In this document: positions 26,565-35,090 of the stretch, piece after piece
Layout: every line of letters begins with the position of its first letter
Numbering within the stretch: position 1 is the stretch's first letter
DNA from: Salinarimonas sp.
GTDB lineage: Bacteria; Pseudomonadota; Alphaproteobacteria; Rhizobiales; Beijerinckiaceae
Direction of reading: 5' to 3'
NCBI RefSeq assembly: GCF_040111675.1
Contig: NZ_CP157794.1
Coordinates: 4,051,501 to 4,115,500, forward strand
DNA length: 64,000 nucleotides
Position numbers and translations under genes: made by a program
The notes under the pieces: model-generated
Told to the model about the DNA's origin: nothing
Databases searched by the model: none
The model's input: the letters and a program-made list of their open reading frames with translations, nothing else

Positions 26565-26683
26565 AGCGGGCGGCCGGCATCGCCGCAGGCGCGCCGCATC
26601 GCGGGGCGAGGCTTTCCCTTCCCGCGCGCGCCTGCTAGAGAACGGTTCCGATCGAGCCCTCGCGACAACGAAGCACGAAGCCC

Positions 26684-27286
26684 ATGCAGCCCTTCACGGT
26701 TCTCACCGGCGTCGCCGCGCCGCTTCGGATCATCAACGTCGACACCGACATGATCATCCCGAAGAACTACCTCAAGACCATCAAGCGCACGGGGCTCGGC
26801 ACGGGGCTGTTCGCGGAGATGCGCTTCAACCCGGACGGCTCGGAGATTTCGGAGTTCGTGCTCAACCAGCCGGCCTATCGCAAGGCGCAGATCCTGGTGG
26901 CGGGCGACAATTTCGGCTGCGGCTCCTCGCGCGAGCACGCGCCGTGGGCGCTGCTCGACTACGGCATCCGCTGCGTGATCTCGACGTCCTTCGCGGACAT
27001 CTTCTACAACAACTGCTTCAAGAACGGCATCCTGCCCATCGTGGTCACGCCCGAGGAGCTGGAGGCCCTGTTCGAGGACGCCGAGCGCGGCGCCAACGCG
27101 ACGCTGACCGTCGACCTCGAGGCGCAGGAGATCCGCGGGCCCGACGGCGGCGTGATCCGCTTCGACATCGACCCGTTCCGCAAGCGTTGCCTGCTGGAGG
27201 GTCTCGACGACATCGGCCTGACGCTGGAGAAGGCCCCGGCCATCGAGACGTTCGAGGCCAAGCTCGCCGAGCGTCCCTGGCTCTGA
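26684..27286 (+). CDS. leuD: 3-isopropylmalate dehydratase small subunit
   Basis: A 200-aa swivel subunit of isopropylmalate isomerase (leucine synthesis). The motifs [21 protein letters not shown] and [17 protein letters not shown] are characteristic. The length is normal for the bacterial LeuD with the 200-residue form. leuC is not in the window. The gene is monocistronic and converges on the yqeY-like gene over a strong hairpin. Confidence 0.97.
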   Translation: MQPFTVLTGVAAPLRIINVDTDMIIPKNYLKTIKRTGLGTGLFAEMRFNPDGSEISEFVLNQPAYRKAQILVAGDNFGCGSSREHAPWALLDYGIRCVISTSFADIFYNNCFKNGILPIVVTPEELEALFEDAERGANATLTVDLEAQEIRGPDGGVIRFDIDPFRKRCLLEGLDDIGLTLEKAPAIETFEAKLAERPWL

Positions 27287-27308
27287 GGGCGCGGCCGAGC
27301 CGCGCGGC

Positions 27309-27331
27309 GCGGCGGCCGTCCCGGCCGCCGC
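27309..27331. terminator. Bidirectional hairpin between leuD and yqeY-like gene
   Basis: GCGGCGGCCG-TCC-CGGCCGCCGC is a perfect 10-bp stem with a 3-nt loop, placed between the two convergent stop codons (23 bp after leuD, 10 bp after the other gene). There is no T-run on the plus side beyond CGATCGTT, so it may work with Rho or protect mRNA ends. Confidence 0.65.
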
Positions 27332-27340
27332 GATCGTTCC

Positions 27341-27802
27341 TCACCCCTTGGGCAGCATCTCCTTCACGAGCGCGCTCGCCTTGGCGAAGTCCATGCGGCC
27401 GGCATGGTCGGCGCGCAGCTTGCCGATGACCTTGCCCATGTCCTTCATCGAGGCGGCGCCCGTCTCGGCGATGGCCGCCTGGATGGCGGCGCGGGTCTCG
27501 GCCTCGTCGAGCTGCTTGGGCAGGAAGGACTGGACGATCTCCGCCTCCTCCCGCTCCTGCTGGGCGAGCTCCTCGCGCCCGTTCTCGGCATAGACCTGCG
27601 CCGATTCCTGGCGCTGCTTGATCATCTTCTGGAGCAGCGCGAGGATCTCCTCGTCGGAGGCCTGCTCGCGGCCCGCGCCGCGGGACTCGATGTCCTTGTC
27701 CTTCACCGCGGCCTGGATCATGCGCACCGTGCCGAGCTTGCGCTTGTCGCCGGCCTTCATCGCGTCCTTCAGCTCCTGGGTGAAGCGCTCGCGCAGCGTC
27801 AT
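27341..27802 (-). CDS. GatB/YqeY domain protein
   Basis: A 153-aa helical protein of the YqeY family (MTLRERFTQELKDAMKAGDK; RLGTVRMIQAA-like segment; MGKVIGKLRADHAGRMDFAKASALVKEML). The family shares the tail domain of GatB and is thought to bind tRNA. In alphaproteobacteria it is very often divergent from carA, as here. Confidence 0.95.
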   Translation of the reverse strand: MTLRERFTQELKDAMKAGDKRKLGTVRMIQAAVKDKDIESRGAGREQASDEEILALLQKMIKQRQESAQVYAENGREELAQQEREEAEIVQSFLPKQLDEAETRAAIQAAIAETGAASMKDMGKVIGKLRADHAGRMDFAKASALVKEMLPKG

Positions 27803-27907
27803 CGTCGTCGTCTCCTGGAATGCGGCGGGGATCGCCGTTGACGGGGCCGGTCCGCGCGCTTAAGTCCGGGCGCAACGGATATCGCCGCGCGCCTCGCGCG
27901 GCCGCAC

Positions 27908-27923
27908 GGGCCTCCGCAGGCCC
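27908..27923 (+). promoter_or_regulatory. Hairpin in the carA leader
   Basis: GGGCCT-CCGC-AGGCCC forms a perfect 6-bp stem 24 nt before the carA ATG, followed by a purine-rich ribosome site (AAGAGAACGAG). Whether it controls translation or is incidental is not visible. Confidence 0.35.
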
Positions 27924-27946
27924 CGCATCTACAAGAGAACGAGCCG

Positions 27947-29143
27947 ATGCCGCAAGACACGACCCACACCGACGGCTGGGCCGAGCCGACGCCGACCGCC
28001 GTCCTCGTGCTCGAGGACGGGACCGTCCTCCAGGGCTACGGCATCGGCGCCGTGGGCGAGGCGGCCGGCGAGGTCTGCTTCAACACGGCGATGACGGGAT
28101 ACCAGGAGATCCTGACCGACCCTTCCTATGCCGGGCAGATCATCACCTTCACCTTCCCGCATATCGGGAACGTCGGCGTCAACGACGAGGACGTCGAGAC
28201 GGTGAACGCCGCCGCCGCTTCCGGCGTGCGCGGCGTCGTCATGGCCGCGCCGATCACAGACCCGTCGAGCTGGCGCGCGAGCCGCGACCTCGACGCCTGG
28301 CTGAAGGCGCGCGGCATCGCCGGCATCACCGGGGTCGACACCCGCGCCCTGACCGCGCTGATCCGCGATCACGGCATGCCCAACGCGATCATCGTCCACG
28401 ACCCGAACGGCGCGTTCGACCTCGAGGACCTGAAGGCGCGCGCGAAGCACCTCCCCTCCATGGCGGGCCTCGACCTCGTGCCGCTGGTCGCGGCGACGCA
28501 GCGCTTCGAATGGGACGAGACGCCCTGGGAGCTCGGCCGCGGCTACGGCCGGCGCGCCGAGGCGACGCATCACGTGGTCGCCATCGATTTCGGCGTGAAG
28601 CGCAACATCCTGCGGCTCCTCGCCAATGCCGGCTGCCGCGTCACCGTGGTGCCGCCGACCGCGACCGTCGAGGAGATCCTCGCGCTCGAGCCCGACGGCG
28701 TGTTCCTCTCGAACGGCCCCGGCGATCCGGCGGCGACGGGCGAATACGCCGTGCCGACGATCCGCGCGATCCTCGAGCGGAAGGTGCCGACCTTCGGCAT
28801 CTGCCTCGGCCACCAGATGCTCGGCCTCGCCATCGGCGCCAAGACCAAGAAGATGATGCAGGGCCATCACGGCGCCAATCATCCGGTCAAGGACAAGACC
28901 ACAGGCAAGGTCGAGATCGTCTCGATGAACCACGGCTTCGCGGTCGACACCGACACGCTGCCGGCCTCCGCGCAGGAGACGCACGTCTCCCTGTTCGACG
29001 GCTCGAATTGCGGCATCGCGCTCGCCGACGCGCCGGCCTTCTCGGTGCAGTACCACCCGGAGGCCTCGCCCGGCCCGCGCGACAGCCACTATCTTTTCGA
29101 CAGGTTCGTGTCGCTGATGGGCACGAAGGAGCCGGCCGCCTGA
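27947..29143 (+). CDS. carA: Carbamoyl-phosphate synthase small (glutaminase) subunit
   Basis: A 398-aa subunit hydrolysing glutamine to feed ammonia to CarB for arginine and pyrimidine synthesis. The N-terminal CarA domain (LVLEDGTVLQGYGIG; CFNTAMTGYQEILTDPSYAGQI) is followed by a class I glutamine amidotransferase domain with nucleophile Cys in FGICLGHQMLG and the His-Glu pair in SVQYHPEASPGP. Normal length. carB is not in the window. The divergent yqeY-like neighbour is conserved in the class. Confidence 0.98.
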   Translation: MPQDTTHTDGWAEPTPTAVLVLEDGTVLQGYGIGAVGEAAGEVCFNTAMTGYQEILTDPSYAGQIITFTFPHIGNVGVNDEDVETVNAAAASGVRGVVMAAPITDPSSWRASRDLDAWLKARGIAGITGVDTRALTALIRDHGMPNAIIVHDPNGAFDLEDLKARAKHLPSMAGLDLVPLVAATQRFEWDETPWELGRGYGRRAEATHHVVAIDFGVKRNILRLLANAGCRVTVVPPTATVEEILALEPDGVFLSNGPGDPAATGEYAVPTIRAILERKVPTFGICLGHQMLGLAIGAKTKKMMQGHHGANHPVKDKTTGKVEIVSMNHGFAVDTDTLPASAQETHVSLFDGSNCGIALADAPAFSVQYHPEASPGPRDSHYLFDRFVSLMGTKEPAA

Positions 29144-29154
29144 ATTTCGCCGCG

Positions 29155-29170
29155 TTAAACCTTTGTTAAC
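29155..29170 (+). promoter_or_regulatory. CtrA box upstream of the cytochrome c gene
   Basis: TTAA-ACCTTTG-TTAAC matches the full CtrA consensus TTAA-N7-TTAAC exactly, in DNA where A/T-rich tetramers are rare. It lies 12 bp after the carA stop and 62 bp before the cytochrome c ATG, the spacing expected for a site near the -35 region. CtrA is the cell-cycle master regulator of alphaproteobacteria. Confidence 0.65.
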
Positions 29171-29231
29171 CATGACGGACCACGGTTCGAGCAAGCGCCC
29201 CCGCGGGGGCGCGGCACTCGGGAGATTCGTC

Positions 29232-29588
29232 ATGCGCACCGGCCCCCTGATCCGAGCCATGCTGCTCGTCGCCATCGGCGGGACCATGGTCGTGACCTTC
29301 GCCCGCGCCCAGGGCGACGCGCGCGACCTCGCCCGCGGCGAGCACATCCTGCGCGAGAACTGCGCCGAGTGCCACGCGATCGGGCTCACCGACGAGAGCC
29401 CCTACGCGCCCGCCCCTGCCTTCCGCACGCTGTCCGAGAACTATCCCGTCCGGATGCTGGAGGAGGCGCTCGGCGAGGGCATTCTCGTCGCGCACGAGGG
29501 CGTGCGCCAGATGCCCGAGCTCTCCTTCTCCCCCGAGGACGTCGGCGACATCGTCGCCTACCTGAAATCGATCCAGCCGGACGGGTGA
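29232..29588 (+). CDS. Small secreted c-type cytochrome
   Basis: A 118-aa monohaem cytochrome c. A signal peptide (IRAMLLVAIGGTMVVTFARAQ) is followed by the haem site CAECH (Cys44 to His48). The distal Met is probably in VRQMPELSFSPEDVGDI. The ATG at 29232 follows GGAG by 7 nt; earlier in-frame starts (29163, 29172) lie inside or beside the CtrA box and would add a tail before the signal peptide. It would act in the periplasm as an electron carrier; the partner is unknown. Confidence 0.87.
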   Translation: MRTGPLIRAMLLVAIGGTMVVTFARAQGDARDLARGEHILRENCAECHAIGLTDESPYAPAPAFRTLSENYPVRMLEEALGEGILVAHEGVRQMPELSFSPEDVGDIVAYLKSIQPDG

Positions 29589-29640
29589 GGCCGCGCGGCT
29601 CGCGCTTCTGGCGCGGGTCACGCCTGCCCGTGCCGAGACG

Positions 29641-29658
29641 CGGCCGCGGCCGCGGCCG
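29641..29658. repeat. Three tandem CGGCCG hexamers in a convergent gap
   Basis: CGGCCG is repeated three times without interruption, so the whole 18 bp is one palindrome. It lies 13 bp before the stop of the convergent TRAP permease gene and could form the end structure of both transcripts. Confidence 0.45.
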
Positions 29659-29671
29659 GACGCGAGCGTCC

Positions 29672-30991
29672 TCAGCGTGCGGGCCCCATGACCAGGTCCG
29701 GCAGCCAGGTCGCGAGGCCCGGGAAGACGCAGAGCAGCAGGATCGCCAGCACCATGCAGCCGACGTAGGGCATCGAGCCGACGAGGATGGTCTTGAGCTT
29801 GATGTCGGGCGCGATGGAGTTGATCACGTAGAGATTGAGGCCGACGGGGGGCGTGATGAGCCCGATCTCCATGTTGATCGTCAGCACCACGGCGAACCAG
29901 TACGGGTCGAAGCCGGCGCTCGTGACGATGGGCAGCAGGATCGGCGCCGCCATCAGGATCACCGCCACCGGCGGCAGGAAGAAGCCCGCGATCAGCAGGA
30001 AGACGTTGATCGCGAACATCAGGACCCACGGGTTGGCGTCGAGCTCCGTGATCCAGGCCGCGATCGCCTGCGTCACGAACAGGCTCGACAGCATGTAGGA
30101 GAACACGCCCGCCGCCCCGATGATGAACAGGATCATCACGCTCTCGCGGGTCGAGTCCCGCAAGACCGCCCAGAGCGAGCGCACGTCGAAGAGCCGATAG
30201 ACGGCGATCGCGACGACGATGCAGAGCAGCGCGCCCACGGCCGCCGTCTCGGAGGGCGTCGCGATGCCGCCGTACATGGCGTAGAGCACGCCGAGGATGA
30301 TGGCGAGGAAGGGCAGGACGCGCGGCAGGATCTCGATCTTCTCGCCCCAGGAATAGCGCACCTTGCCGAGCGCCACGTGAGCGGCGCCGCTCTTCCAGGT
30401 CTCGAACACCGACCAGGCCATGAACAGGCCCACCAGCAGCAGCCCCGGCACCACGCCCGCGAGGAAGAGCCGCCCGATCGAGGTCTCGGTGGCGATGCCG
30501 TAGACGATCATCGTCACGGAGGGCGGGATCAGGATGCCGAGCGTGCCGCCCGCCGCGATGGAGCCCGACGCCACCGTGTCCGGATAGCCGCGCTTGCGCA
30601 TCTCGGGGATGCCCATCTTGCCGATCGCCGCGCAGGTCGCGGGCGAGGAGCCGGACATGGCCGAGAACAGCGCGCAGGCGCCGAGATTGGAGACGACGAG
30701 GCCGCCCGGCACGCGGGTGAGCCAGCGCTCGAGCGCCTCGTAGAGATCCGCGCCCGCCCGCGTCGAGGCGATGGCGGCGCCCATGATGATGAACATCGGG
30801 ATCGACAGCAGCGCGAAGTTCGAGAGCTTGCCGAAGAAGATCTCCGGCATCAGCTCGAGGGAGCGCAGGCCGTCGAAGGCGACGAGGAAGCCGGCCGAGA
30901 CGATGAGGAGCCCGTTGGCCACCGACACGCCGGAGAACAGGACGAAGACCGTGACGACCGCGACGAGGCCGCCCAGCGTGATCGGGTCCAT
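29672..30991 (-). CDS. TRAP transporter large permease (DctM-like)
   Basis: A 439-aa membrane protein of the TRAP DctM family with about 12 hydrophobic segments. Motifs include SNFALLSIPMFIIMGAAIAST, GACALFSAMSGSSPATCAAIG, SGSIAAGGTLGILIPPSV and MEIGLITPPVGLNLYVI. It catalyses sodium-driven uptake of a carboxylate-type ligand delivered by the periplasmic protein. The ATG overlaps the dctQ stop by one base (TGATG). It is the last gene of TRAP operon 1. Confidence 0.95.
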   Translation of the reverse strand: MDPITLGGLVAVVTVFVLFSGVSVANGLLIVSAGFLVAFDGLRSLELMPEIFFGKLSNFALLSIPMFIIMGAAIASTRAGADLYEALERWLTRVPGGLVVSNLGACALFSAMSGSSPATCAAIGKMGIPEMRKRGYPDTVASGSIAAGGTLGILIPPSVTMIVYGIATETSIGRLFLAGVVPGLLLVGLFMAWSVFETWKSGAAHVALGKVRYSWGEKIEILPRVLPFLAIILGVLYAMYGGIATPSETAAVGALLCIVVAIAVYRLFDVRSLWAVLRDSTRESVMILFIIGAAGVFSYMLSSLFVTQAIAAWITELDANPWVLMFAINVFLLIAGFFLPPVAVILMAAPILLPIVTSAGFDPYWFAVVLTINMEIGLITPPVGLNLYVINSIAPDIKLKTILVGSMPYVGCMVLAILLLCVFPGLATWLPDLVMGPAR

Positions 30992-31518
30992 CAGGCCTCT
31001 CCCCCGGCGAGCGCCTCGATCAGGTCGGCGACGAGCTGGAGCACGAACAGGCCGAACCCGACGGGCATGGCGAGATAGGGCACCCAGAGCGGCGCGCCCC
31101 ACACCGTGTCCGACGTCCAGCCGCGGCTCCAGGCGACGTGGAACAGCTCGAAGCCGTACCAGAGCATGATTCCGAGCACCGCGATGGAGGCGAGGAGCAC
31201 GACGAGCGCGAGCGCCCGGCGCAAGGCGGGCGGCAGCAGGCCCGGCACGAGATCGACGTTCACGTGGCCGCGCAGCTTCTGCACGTAGGGCAGGCCGACC
31301 AGGGTCGCGCCGATCATCAGGTAGATGACGGCCTCGGTCTGCCAGATGGTGGAGTCGCCGAGCACGAAGCGCACGACGATCATCTGGCAGGTGATCACCA
31401 CGGAGGCGAAGATCATGCCCGCGGCGATCACGCCGCAGACGACGGAGATCGCTCCGACGACGCGGGACAGGGCCGCGACGGGGCCGGGTCGCGCGGGCTT
31501 CGGCACGGAATGCGCCAT
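30991..31518 (-). CDS. TRAP transporter small permease (DctQ-like)
   Basis: A 175-aa protein with four membrane helices (VVGAISVVCGVIAAGMIFASVV; AVIYLMIGATLVGLPYV; RALALVVLLASIAVLGIMLW; VPYLAMPVGFGLFVLQLVADL) and the DctQ motif RGHVNVDLVPGLLPP. It is the small membrane partner of the DctM protein that follows it. A 15-bp perfect hairpin lies between it and the binding-protein gene upstream. Confidence 0.92.
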   Translation of the reverse strand: MAHSVPKPARPGPVAALSRVVGAISVVCGVIAAGMIFASVVITCQMIVVRFVLGDSTIWQTEAVIYLMIGATLVGLPYVQKLRGHVNVDLVPGLLPPALRRALALVVLLASIAVLGIMLWYGFELFHVAWSRGWTSDTVWGAPLWVPYLAMPVGFGLFVLQLVADLIEALAGGEA

Positions 31519-31574
31519 GGAAAGTGCCTTCGAGAGACGACGTTGCTGCTGGTGCGCGCGGGCGAGCCGCCCTC

Positions 31575-31609
31575 GGCGCACCGGCCGGCGCGAGGCCGGC
31601 CGGTGCGCC
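31575..31609 (-). promoter_or_regulatory. Very stable intercistronic hairpin between TRAP dctP and dctQ
   Basis: GGCGCACCGGCCGGC pairs perfectly over 15 bp with GCCGGCCGGTGCGCC across a 5-nt loop. It starts 13 nt after the dctP stop and ends 56 nt before dctQ. Such structures usually protect the upstream message from 3' exonucleases or attenuate transcription, which would make binding protein more abundant than permease. Confidence 0.7.
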
Positions 31610-31622
31610 CGCACGGATCGGC

Positions 31623-32621
31623 TCAGTCCACCGCGAGCGCGAGATCGAGGAGGCGCCGGCCGTCGGGCGTCTCCTCGACGAAGGCCGCGTAGGCGCTGGT
31701 CTCCGCGAGGGCGCGCCAGGCCTCGAAGTCCTCCTGGCTCATCTGCGCGATCTCGACGCCGGCGTTGCGGAAGGTCTCGGCCGCCTCGGCGTCGCCGCGC
31801 TTGGCCTCCTCGAGATACATCGCCTGCGCCTTCTCCGACGCGGCGAGGAGCGCCTGCTGCTGCTCCTCGGTCAGGCCCTCGAAGGTGGACTTGTTGACGA
31901 GGAGCGGCTGGTACATGAACCACAGCGCCGTGTCGCCCGCGGGCGTGAAGCACGCGACCTGCTCGTAGAGCCGGAAGGAGACGAAGCTCTCCGAGGAGGT
32001 GTTGACCGCGTCGAGCACGCCGGACTGCAGCGCCGAGTAGATCTCGGAGGACGCCATCGAGGTGATCGAGGCGCCGGCGGCGGCGAGCATCTGCTCGAAC
32101 GACTTGCCCGCCGCGCGCATCTGCATGCCCGAGACGTCGTCCGGCGCGGTGATGCACTGCCCCGTCGACGCGAAGCCGCCGGCGAGATAGCCGTGGACGA
32201 GGACCATGACGTCGTCCTGCGCCATCAGGCCCTCGATCTCCTCCATGAACGGCGATTCGTTGAGCCGCGCCGCATGGTCGTGGTTCTTCACGAGGCCGGG
32301 CATCAGGGTGAGGTTGTAGGCGGGCTGCTGGCCGGACGCGTAGGAGAGCGGCAGCACGGTCATGTCGAGCTGGCCGCGCGACAGCGGGCGGTACTGCTCG
32401 CGCGCCTTGAACAGCGATTCGGAGGGATAGATCGTGATGTCGACGCCCGACGCCTTCACCGCCTCGTCGTCGGCGATCATCTGCGCGACGCGGTGGCGGA
32501 CGTCCGCCGTGGACCATTGATGGCTCAGCCGCAGCTCCGCCGCGGAAGCGGGCGCGGCGGCGGTGGCGCCGAGCGCGGCGAACCCGAGCGCGGCGAGCGC
32601 GCCGGTCATCCGATGAGACAT
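31623..32621 (-). CDS. TRAP transporter substrate-binding protein (DctP family)
   Basis: A 332-aa periplasmic protein. A Sec signal peptide (MTGALAALGFAALGATAAAPASA) is followed by ELRLSHQWSTADVRHRVAQM and the family ligand-contact segment DVSGMQMRAAGKSFEQML, whose Arg normally binds a carboxylate. Start at 32621 (MSHRMTG) with GGGAGGACACC upstream. The ligand is unknown. The divergent GntR regulator and the amidase beyond it suggest an amide-derived carboxylate. Confidence 0.92.
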   Translation of the reverse strand: MSHRMTGALAALGFAALGATAAAPASAAELRLSHQWSTADVRHRVAQMIADDEAVKASGVDITIYPSESLFKAREQYRPLSRGQLDMTVLPLSYASGQQPAYNLTLMPGLVKNHDHAARLNESPFMEEIEGLMAQDDVMVLVHGYLAGGFASTGQCITAPDDVSGMQMRAAGKSFEQMLAAAGASITSMASSEIYSALQSGVLDAVNTSSESFVSFRLYEQVACFTPAGDTALWFMYQPLLVNKSTFEGLTEEQQQALLAASEKAQAMYLEEAKRGDAEAAETFRNAGVEIAQMSQEDFEAWRALAETSAYAAFVEETPDGRRLLDLALAVD

Positions 32622-32716
32622 GGTGTCCTCCCGATCTGTGGTTCTCCGGGCCGGCTCGTGGGGCGACCGTGCCCTTGCCCCGAACGTGACGCTTGCGCGC
32701 ACAATGTCAATCCATA

Positions 32717-32724
32717 TGTATACA
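32717..32724. promoter_or_regulatory. Candidate GntR (FCD) operator
   Basis: TGTATACA is a perfect 8-bp palindrome in the 119-bp gap between divergent dctP and the FCD regulator gene, 16 bp before the latter's ATG. GTATAC-core palindromes are typical of FCD-type GntR sites. It stands out as A/T-rich in GC-rich DNA. Confidence 0.5.
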
Positions 32725-32740
32725 CGGAGGGCTTTCGCAC

Positions 32741-33436
32741 ATGCACGAGGGGGCGGATCGCATGCGCCGTGCCGGGGACAAGCTGTCCGATCGCCTGCGC
32801 GAGGCGCTCGAGGAGGAGATCGTCACGGGCGCGCTCCAGCCGGGCGAGCGCCTGGAGGAGGTGGCGCTCGCCCAGCGCTTCGCGGTCTCGCGCACGCCGA
32901 TCCGCGAGGCGCTGCACCAGCTCGCAGCCGCCGGCCTGATCGAGAATCGCCCGCGCCGGGGCGCCCTCGTCGCCGAGATCGGCCCCGAGCGGCTCGTCGA
33001 GATGTTCGAGGTGATGGGCGAGCTCGAGGGCCTGTGCGCCCGCCTCGCCGCGCGGCGCGCCGGGACGGCGGACATCGCCGCGATCCGCGCCGCCCACGAG
33101 GCCTGCACGCAGGCGATCGAGACGATGGACGTGGACGCCTACTACTATCGCAACGAGATTTTCCACGAGCGCATCCGCGAGACGGCGCGCAACGCCTTCC
33201 TGCTCGAGCAGGCGACCGCCCTGCAGCGGCGGCTGCGGCCCTACCGGCGTCTCCAGCTGCGCGCCCGCGGACGGGTGGCGGCGTCCTTCGGCGAGCACGA
33301 GGCGATCATGGCCGCGATCGAGCGCGGCGATGCGGACGCCGCCGGCCGGGCCATGCGCGAGCACGTCGTCATCCAGGGCGAGCGCTTCGCCGATCTCGTC
33401 GCCTCCCTCTCCGACAGCCCGCGCCTGCGCGCCTGA
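32741..33436 (+). CDS. GntR-family regulator, FCD subfamily
   Basis: A 231-aa regulator with a winged helix (LSDRLREALEEEIVTGALQPGERLEE; RFAVSRTPIREALHQLAAAGLIE) and an FCD effector domain whose metal/ligand residues are visible (EIFHERIRETARN; SFGEHEAIMAAIERGDADAAGRAMREHV). GGAGG is 10 nt before the ATG at 32741; a second ATG at 32762 has GAGGGGG and is a credible alternative. It diverges from TRAP operon 1 and presumably represses it until the carboxylate ligand binds. Confidence 0.92.
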   Translation: MHEGADRMRRAGDKLSDRLREALEEEIVTGALQPGERLEEVALAQRFAVSRTPIREALHQLAAAGLIENRPRRGALVAEIGPERLVEMFEVMGELEGLCARLAARRAGTADIAAIRAAHEACTQAIETMDVDAYYYRNEIFHERIRETARNAFLLEQATALQRRLRPYRRLQLRARGRVAASFGEHEAIMAAIERGDADAAGRAMREHVVIQGERFADLVASLSDSPRLRA

Positions 33437-33542
33437 CACGCGTCGCGCCCATCCGGCTCGGGCACGATCCGTGCGCGCGAGAGCTTGGCCGACGTGGCGC
33501 TTCGCGCGAGGATCGAGGGGATCCGCGCCGAAGAGGGACGCC

Positions 33543-35027
33543 ATGCCGACATCCTCGCTCACCGAGCTTTCCGCCGTCGCGCTCAGGCGCCTGATCGGGC
33601 GCAAGGAGATCTCCCCCGTCGCGCTGCTTGACGACGCGATCGCGCGCATCGAGGCGCTGAACCCGGCGGTGAACGCCATCGCGGCCAAGGGCTACGACCG
33701 CGCCCGCGCCGAGGCGCGGATGGCGGAGGCGGCGGTCCTGAGGGGCGATCCGCTGGGGCCGCTGCACGGGCTGCCCGTCGGGATCAAGGACCTCGAGGAG
33801 ACGGCGGGTCTCCTCACCACCCACGGCTCGCCGCTCTACCGCGATCACGTCCTCGAGACGGACGATGCGAGCGTGGCCAACGTGCGCGCCGCCGGCGCCA
33901 TCGTCGTCGCCAAGACCAACGTGCCCGAATTCGGCGCCGGCGCGAACACGCGCAACGCCGTCTTCGGCGCGACCGGCAATCCGTTCGACCCGCGGCTCAA
34001 TGCCGGCGGCTCGTCCGGCGGCTCGGCGGTCGCGCTCGCGACCGAGATGCTGCCGCTGTGCTCCGGCTCGGACATGGGCGGCTCGCTGCGCATCCCCGCC
34101 GCCCTGTGCGGCGTCGTCGGCTTTCGGCCCTCGCCGGGCCTGGTGCCGATGGAGACGCGCCAGCTCGGCTGGTCGCCGCTTTCCGTCGTCGGCCCCATGG
34201 CCCGCACGGTGGAGGACGCGCGGCTCCTCCTCGCCGCGCAGATCGGCTTCGACCCGCGCGAGCCGCTCGCCTTTCCCCTCGATGCGGATGCGGCGCGGCA
34301 GGCGCGGCCCGTCGACCTCGCGCGCCTGCGCGTCGCCTGGACGACGGATTTCGGAGGGGCGCCGATGAGCGCCGAGATCGCCGAGACGCTGCGCGCCCGC
34401 ATGGCGCGGCTGGCGCCGCTCTTCGCGGCCTGCGACGAGATCGCGCTCGATTTCTCCGGCGCCGACGAGATCTTCGACGTGATGCGCGCGCTCTCCTTCG
34501 TCGCCCGCCACGAGGACGCCTATCGCGCCGATCCCGACAGCCTCGGCCCGAACGTACGCGCGAACTACGAGATGGGCGCCAGGCTCGGCCTCGCGGACGC
34601 GGCGCGGGCGCATGCGGCCCAGACGGCGCTGTTCCGCCGCTTCCAGGCGCTCTACCGCGACTACGACCTGGTGATCGGCCCGGTCACGCCGGTGTCGCCG
34701 TTCCCGTGGACGCAGCTCTATCTCGAGGAGCTCGCGGGCGAGCGGCTGCGGAACTACTACCATTGGCTCGCGCCGACCTATTACGTCACCCTCGTCACCA
34801 ACCCCGCGATCGCGATCCCTTGCGGCCTCGACCCGCGCGGCATGCCCTTCGGCCTTCAGGTCGTGGGCCGCTTCCGGGCAGACCTCGCGCTCCTCGACGC
34901 GGCGCAGGCGCTGGAGGAGGCGCTCTCGACGATGGAGGGCATGGGCCGGCCGCGGCCGGACCCGGCGCGGCTCGCGGCGCCGCGGCCGGAGCTGACGGCG
35001 ATCGTCACGGCGCCGCCGCCGGCGTGA
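33543..35027 (+). CDS. Amidase-signature family hydrolase
   Basis: A 494-aa cytoplasmic amidase with Lys82 in PVGIKDLEE, Ser157 in NAGGSSGGS and nucleophile Ser181 in SDMGGSLRIPA (24-residue spacing). It lies 106 bp after the FCD regulator on the same strand. Together with TRAP operon 1 it could hydrolyse an imported amide. It differs from the amidase at 4002 in its C-terminal half (PFPWTQLYLEELAGERLRNYYHW). The substrate is unknown. Confidence 0.93.
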   Translation: MPTSSLTELSAVALRRLIGRKEISPVALLDDAIARIEALNPAVNAIAAKGYDRARAEARMAEAAVLRGDPLGPLHGLPVGIKDLEETAGLLTTHGSPLYRDHVLETDDASVANVRAAGAIVVAKTNVPEFGAGANTRNAVFGATGNPFDPRLNAGGSSGGSAVALATEMLPLCSGSDMGGSLRIPAALCGVVGFRPSPGLVPMETRQLGWSPLSVVGPMARTVEDARLLLAAQIGFDPREPLAFPLDADAARQARPVDLARLRVAWTTDFGGAPMSAEIAETLRARMARLAPLFAACDEIALDFSGADEIFDVMRALSFVARHEDAYRADPDSLGPNVRANYEMGARLGLADAARAHAAQTALFRRFQALYRDYDLVIGPVTPVSPFPWTQLYLEELAGERLRNYYHWLAPTYYVTLVTNPAIAIPCGLDPRGMPFGLQVVGRFRADLALLDAAQALEEALSTMEGMGRPRPDPARLAAPRPELTAIVTAPPPA

Positions 35028-35090
35028 GGTGGATCGCCGTCCCGTGACACGCGTCGAGGACCGCCCGGCGTCGCGCGGTGCGATGATGCC

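Noticed and set aside
26476-26683. tRNA or other structured RNA gene in the motA/leuD gap
   Set aside because: Only a simple G/C hairpin is present; no cloverleaf or T-loop sequence.
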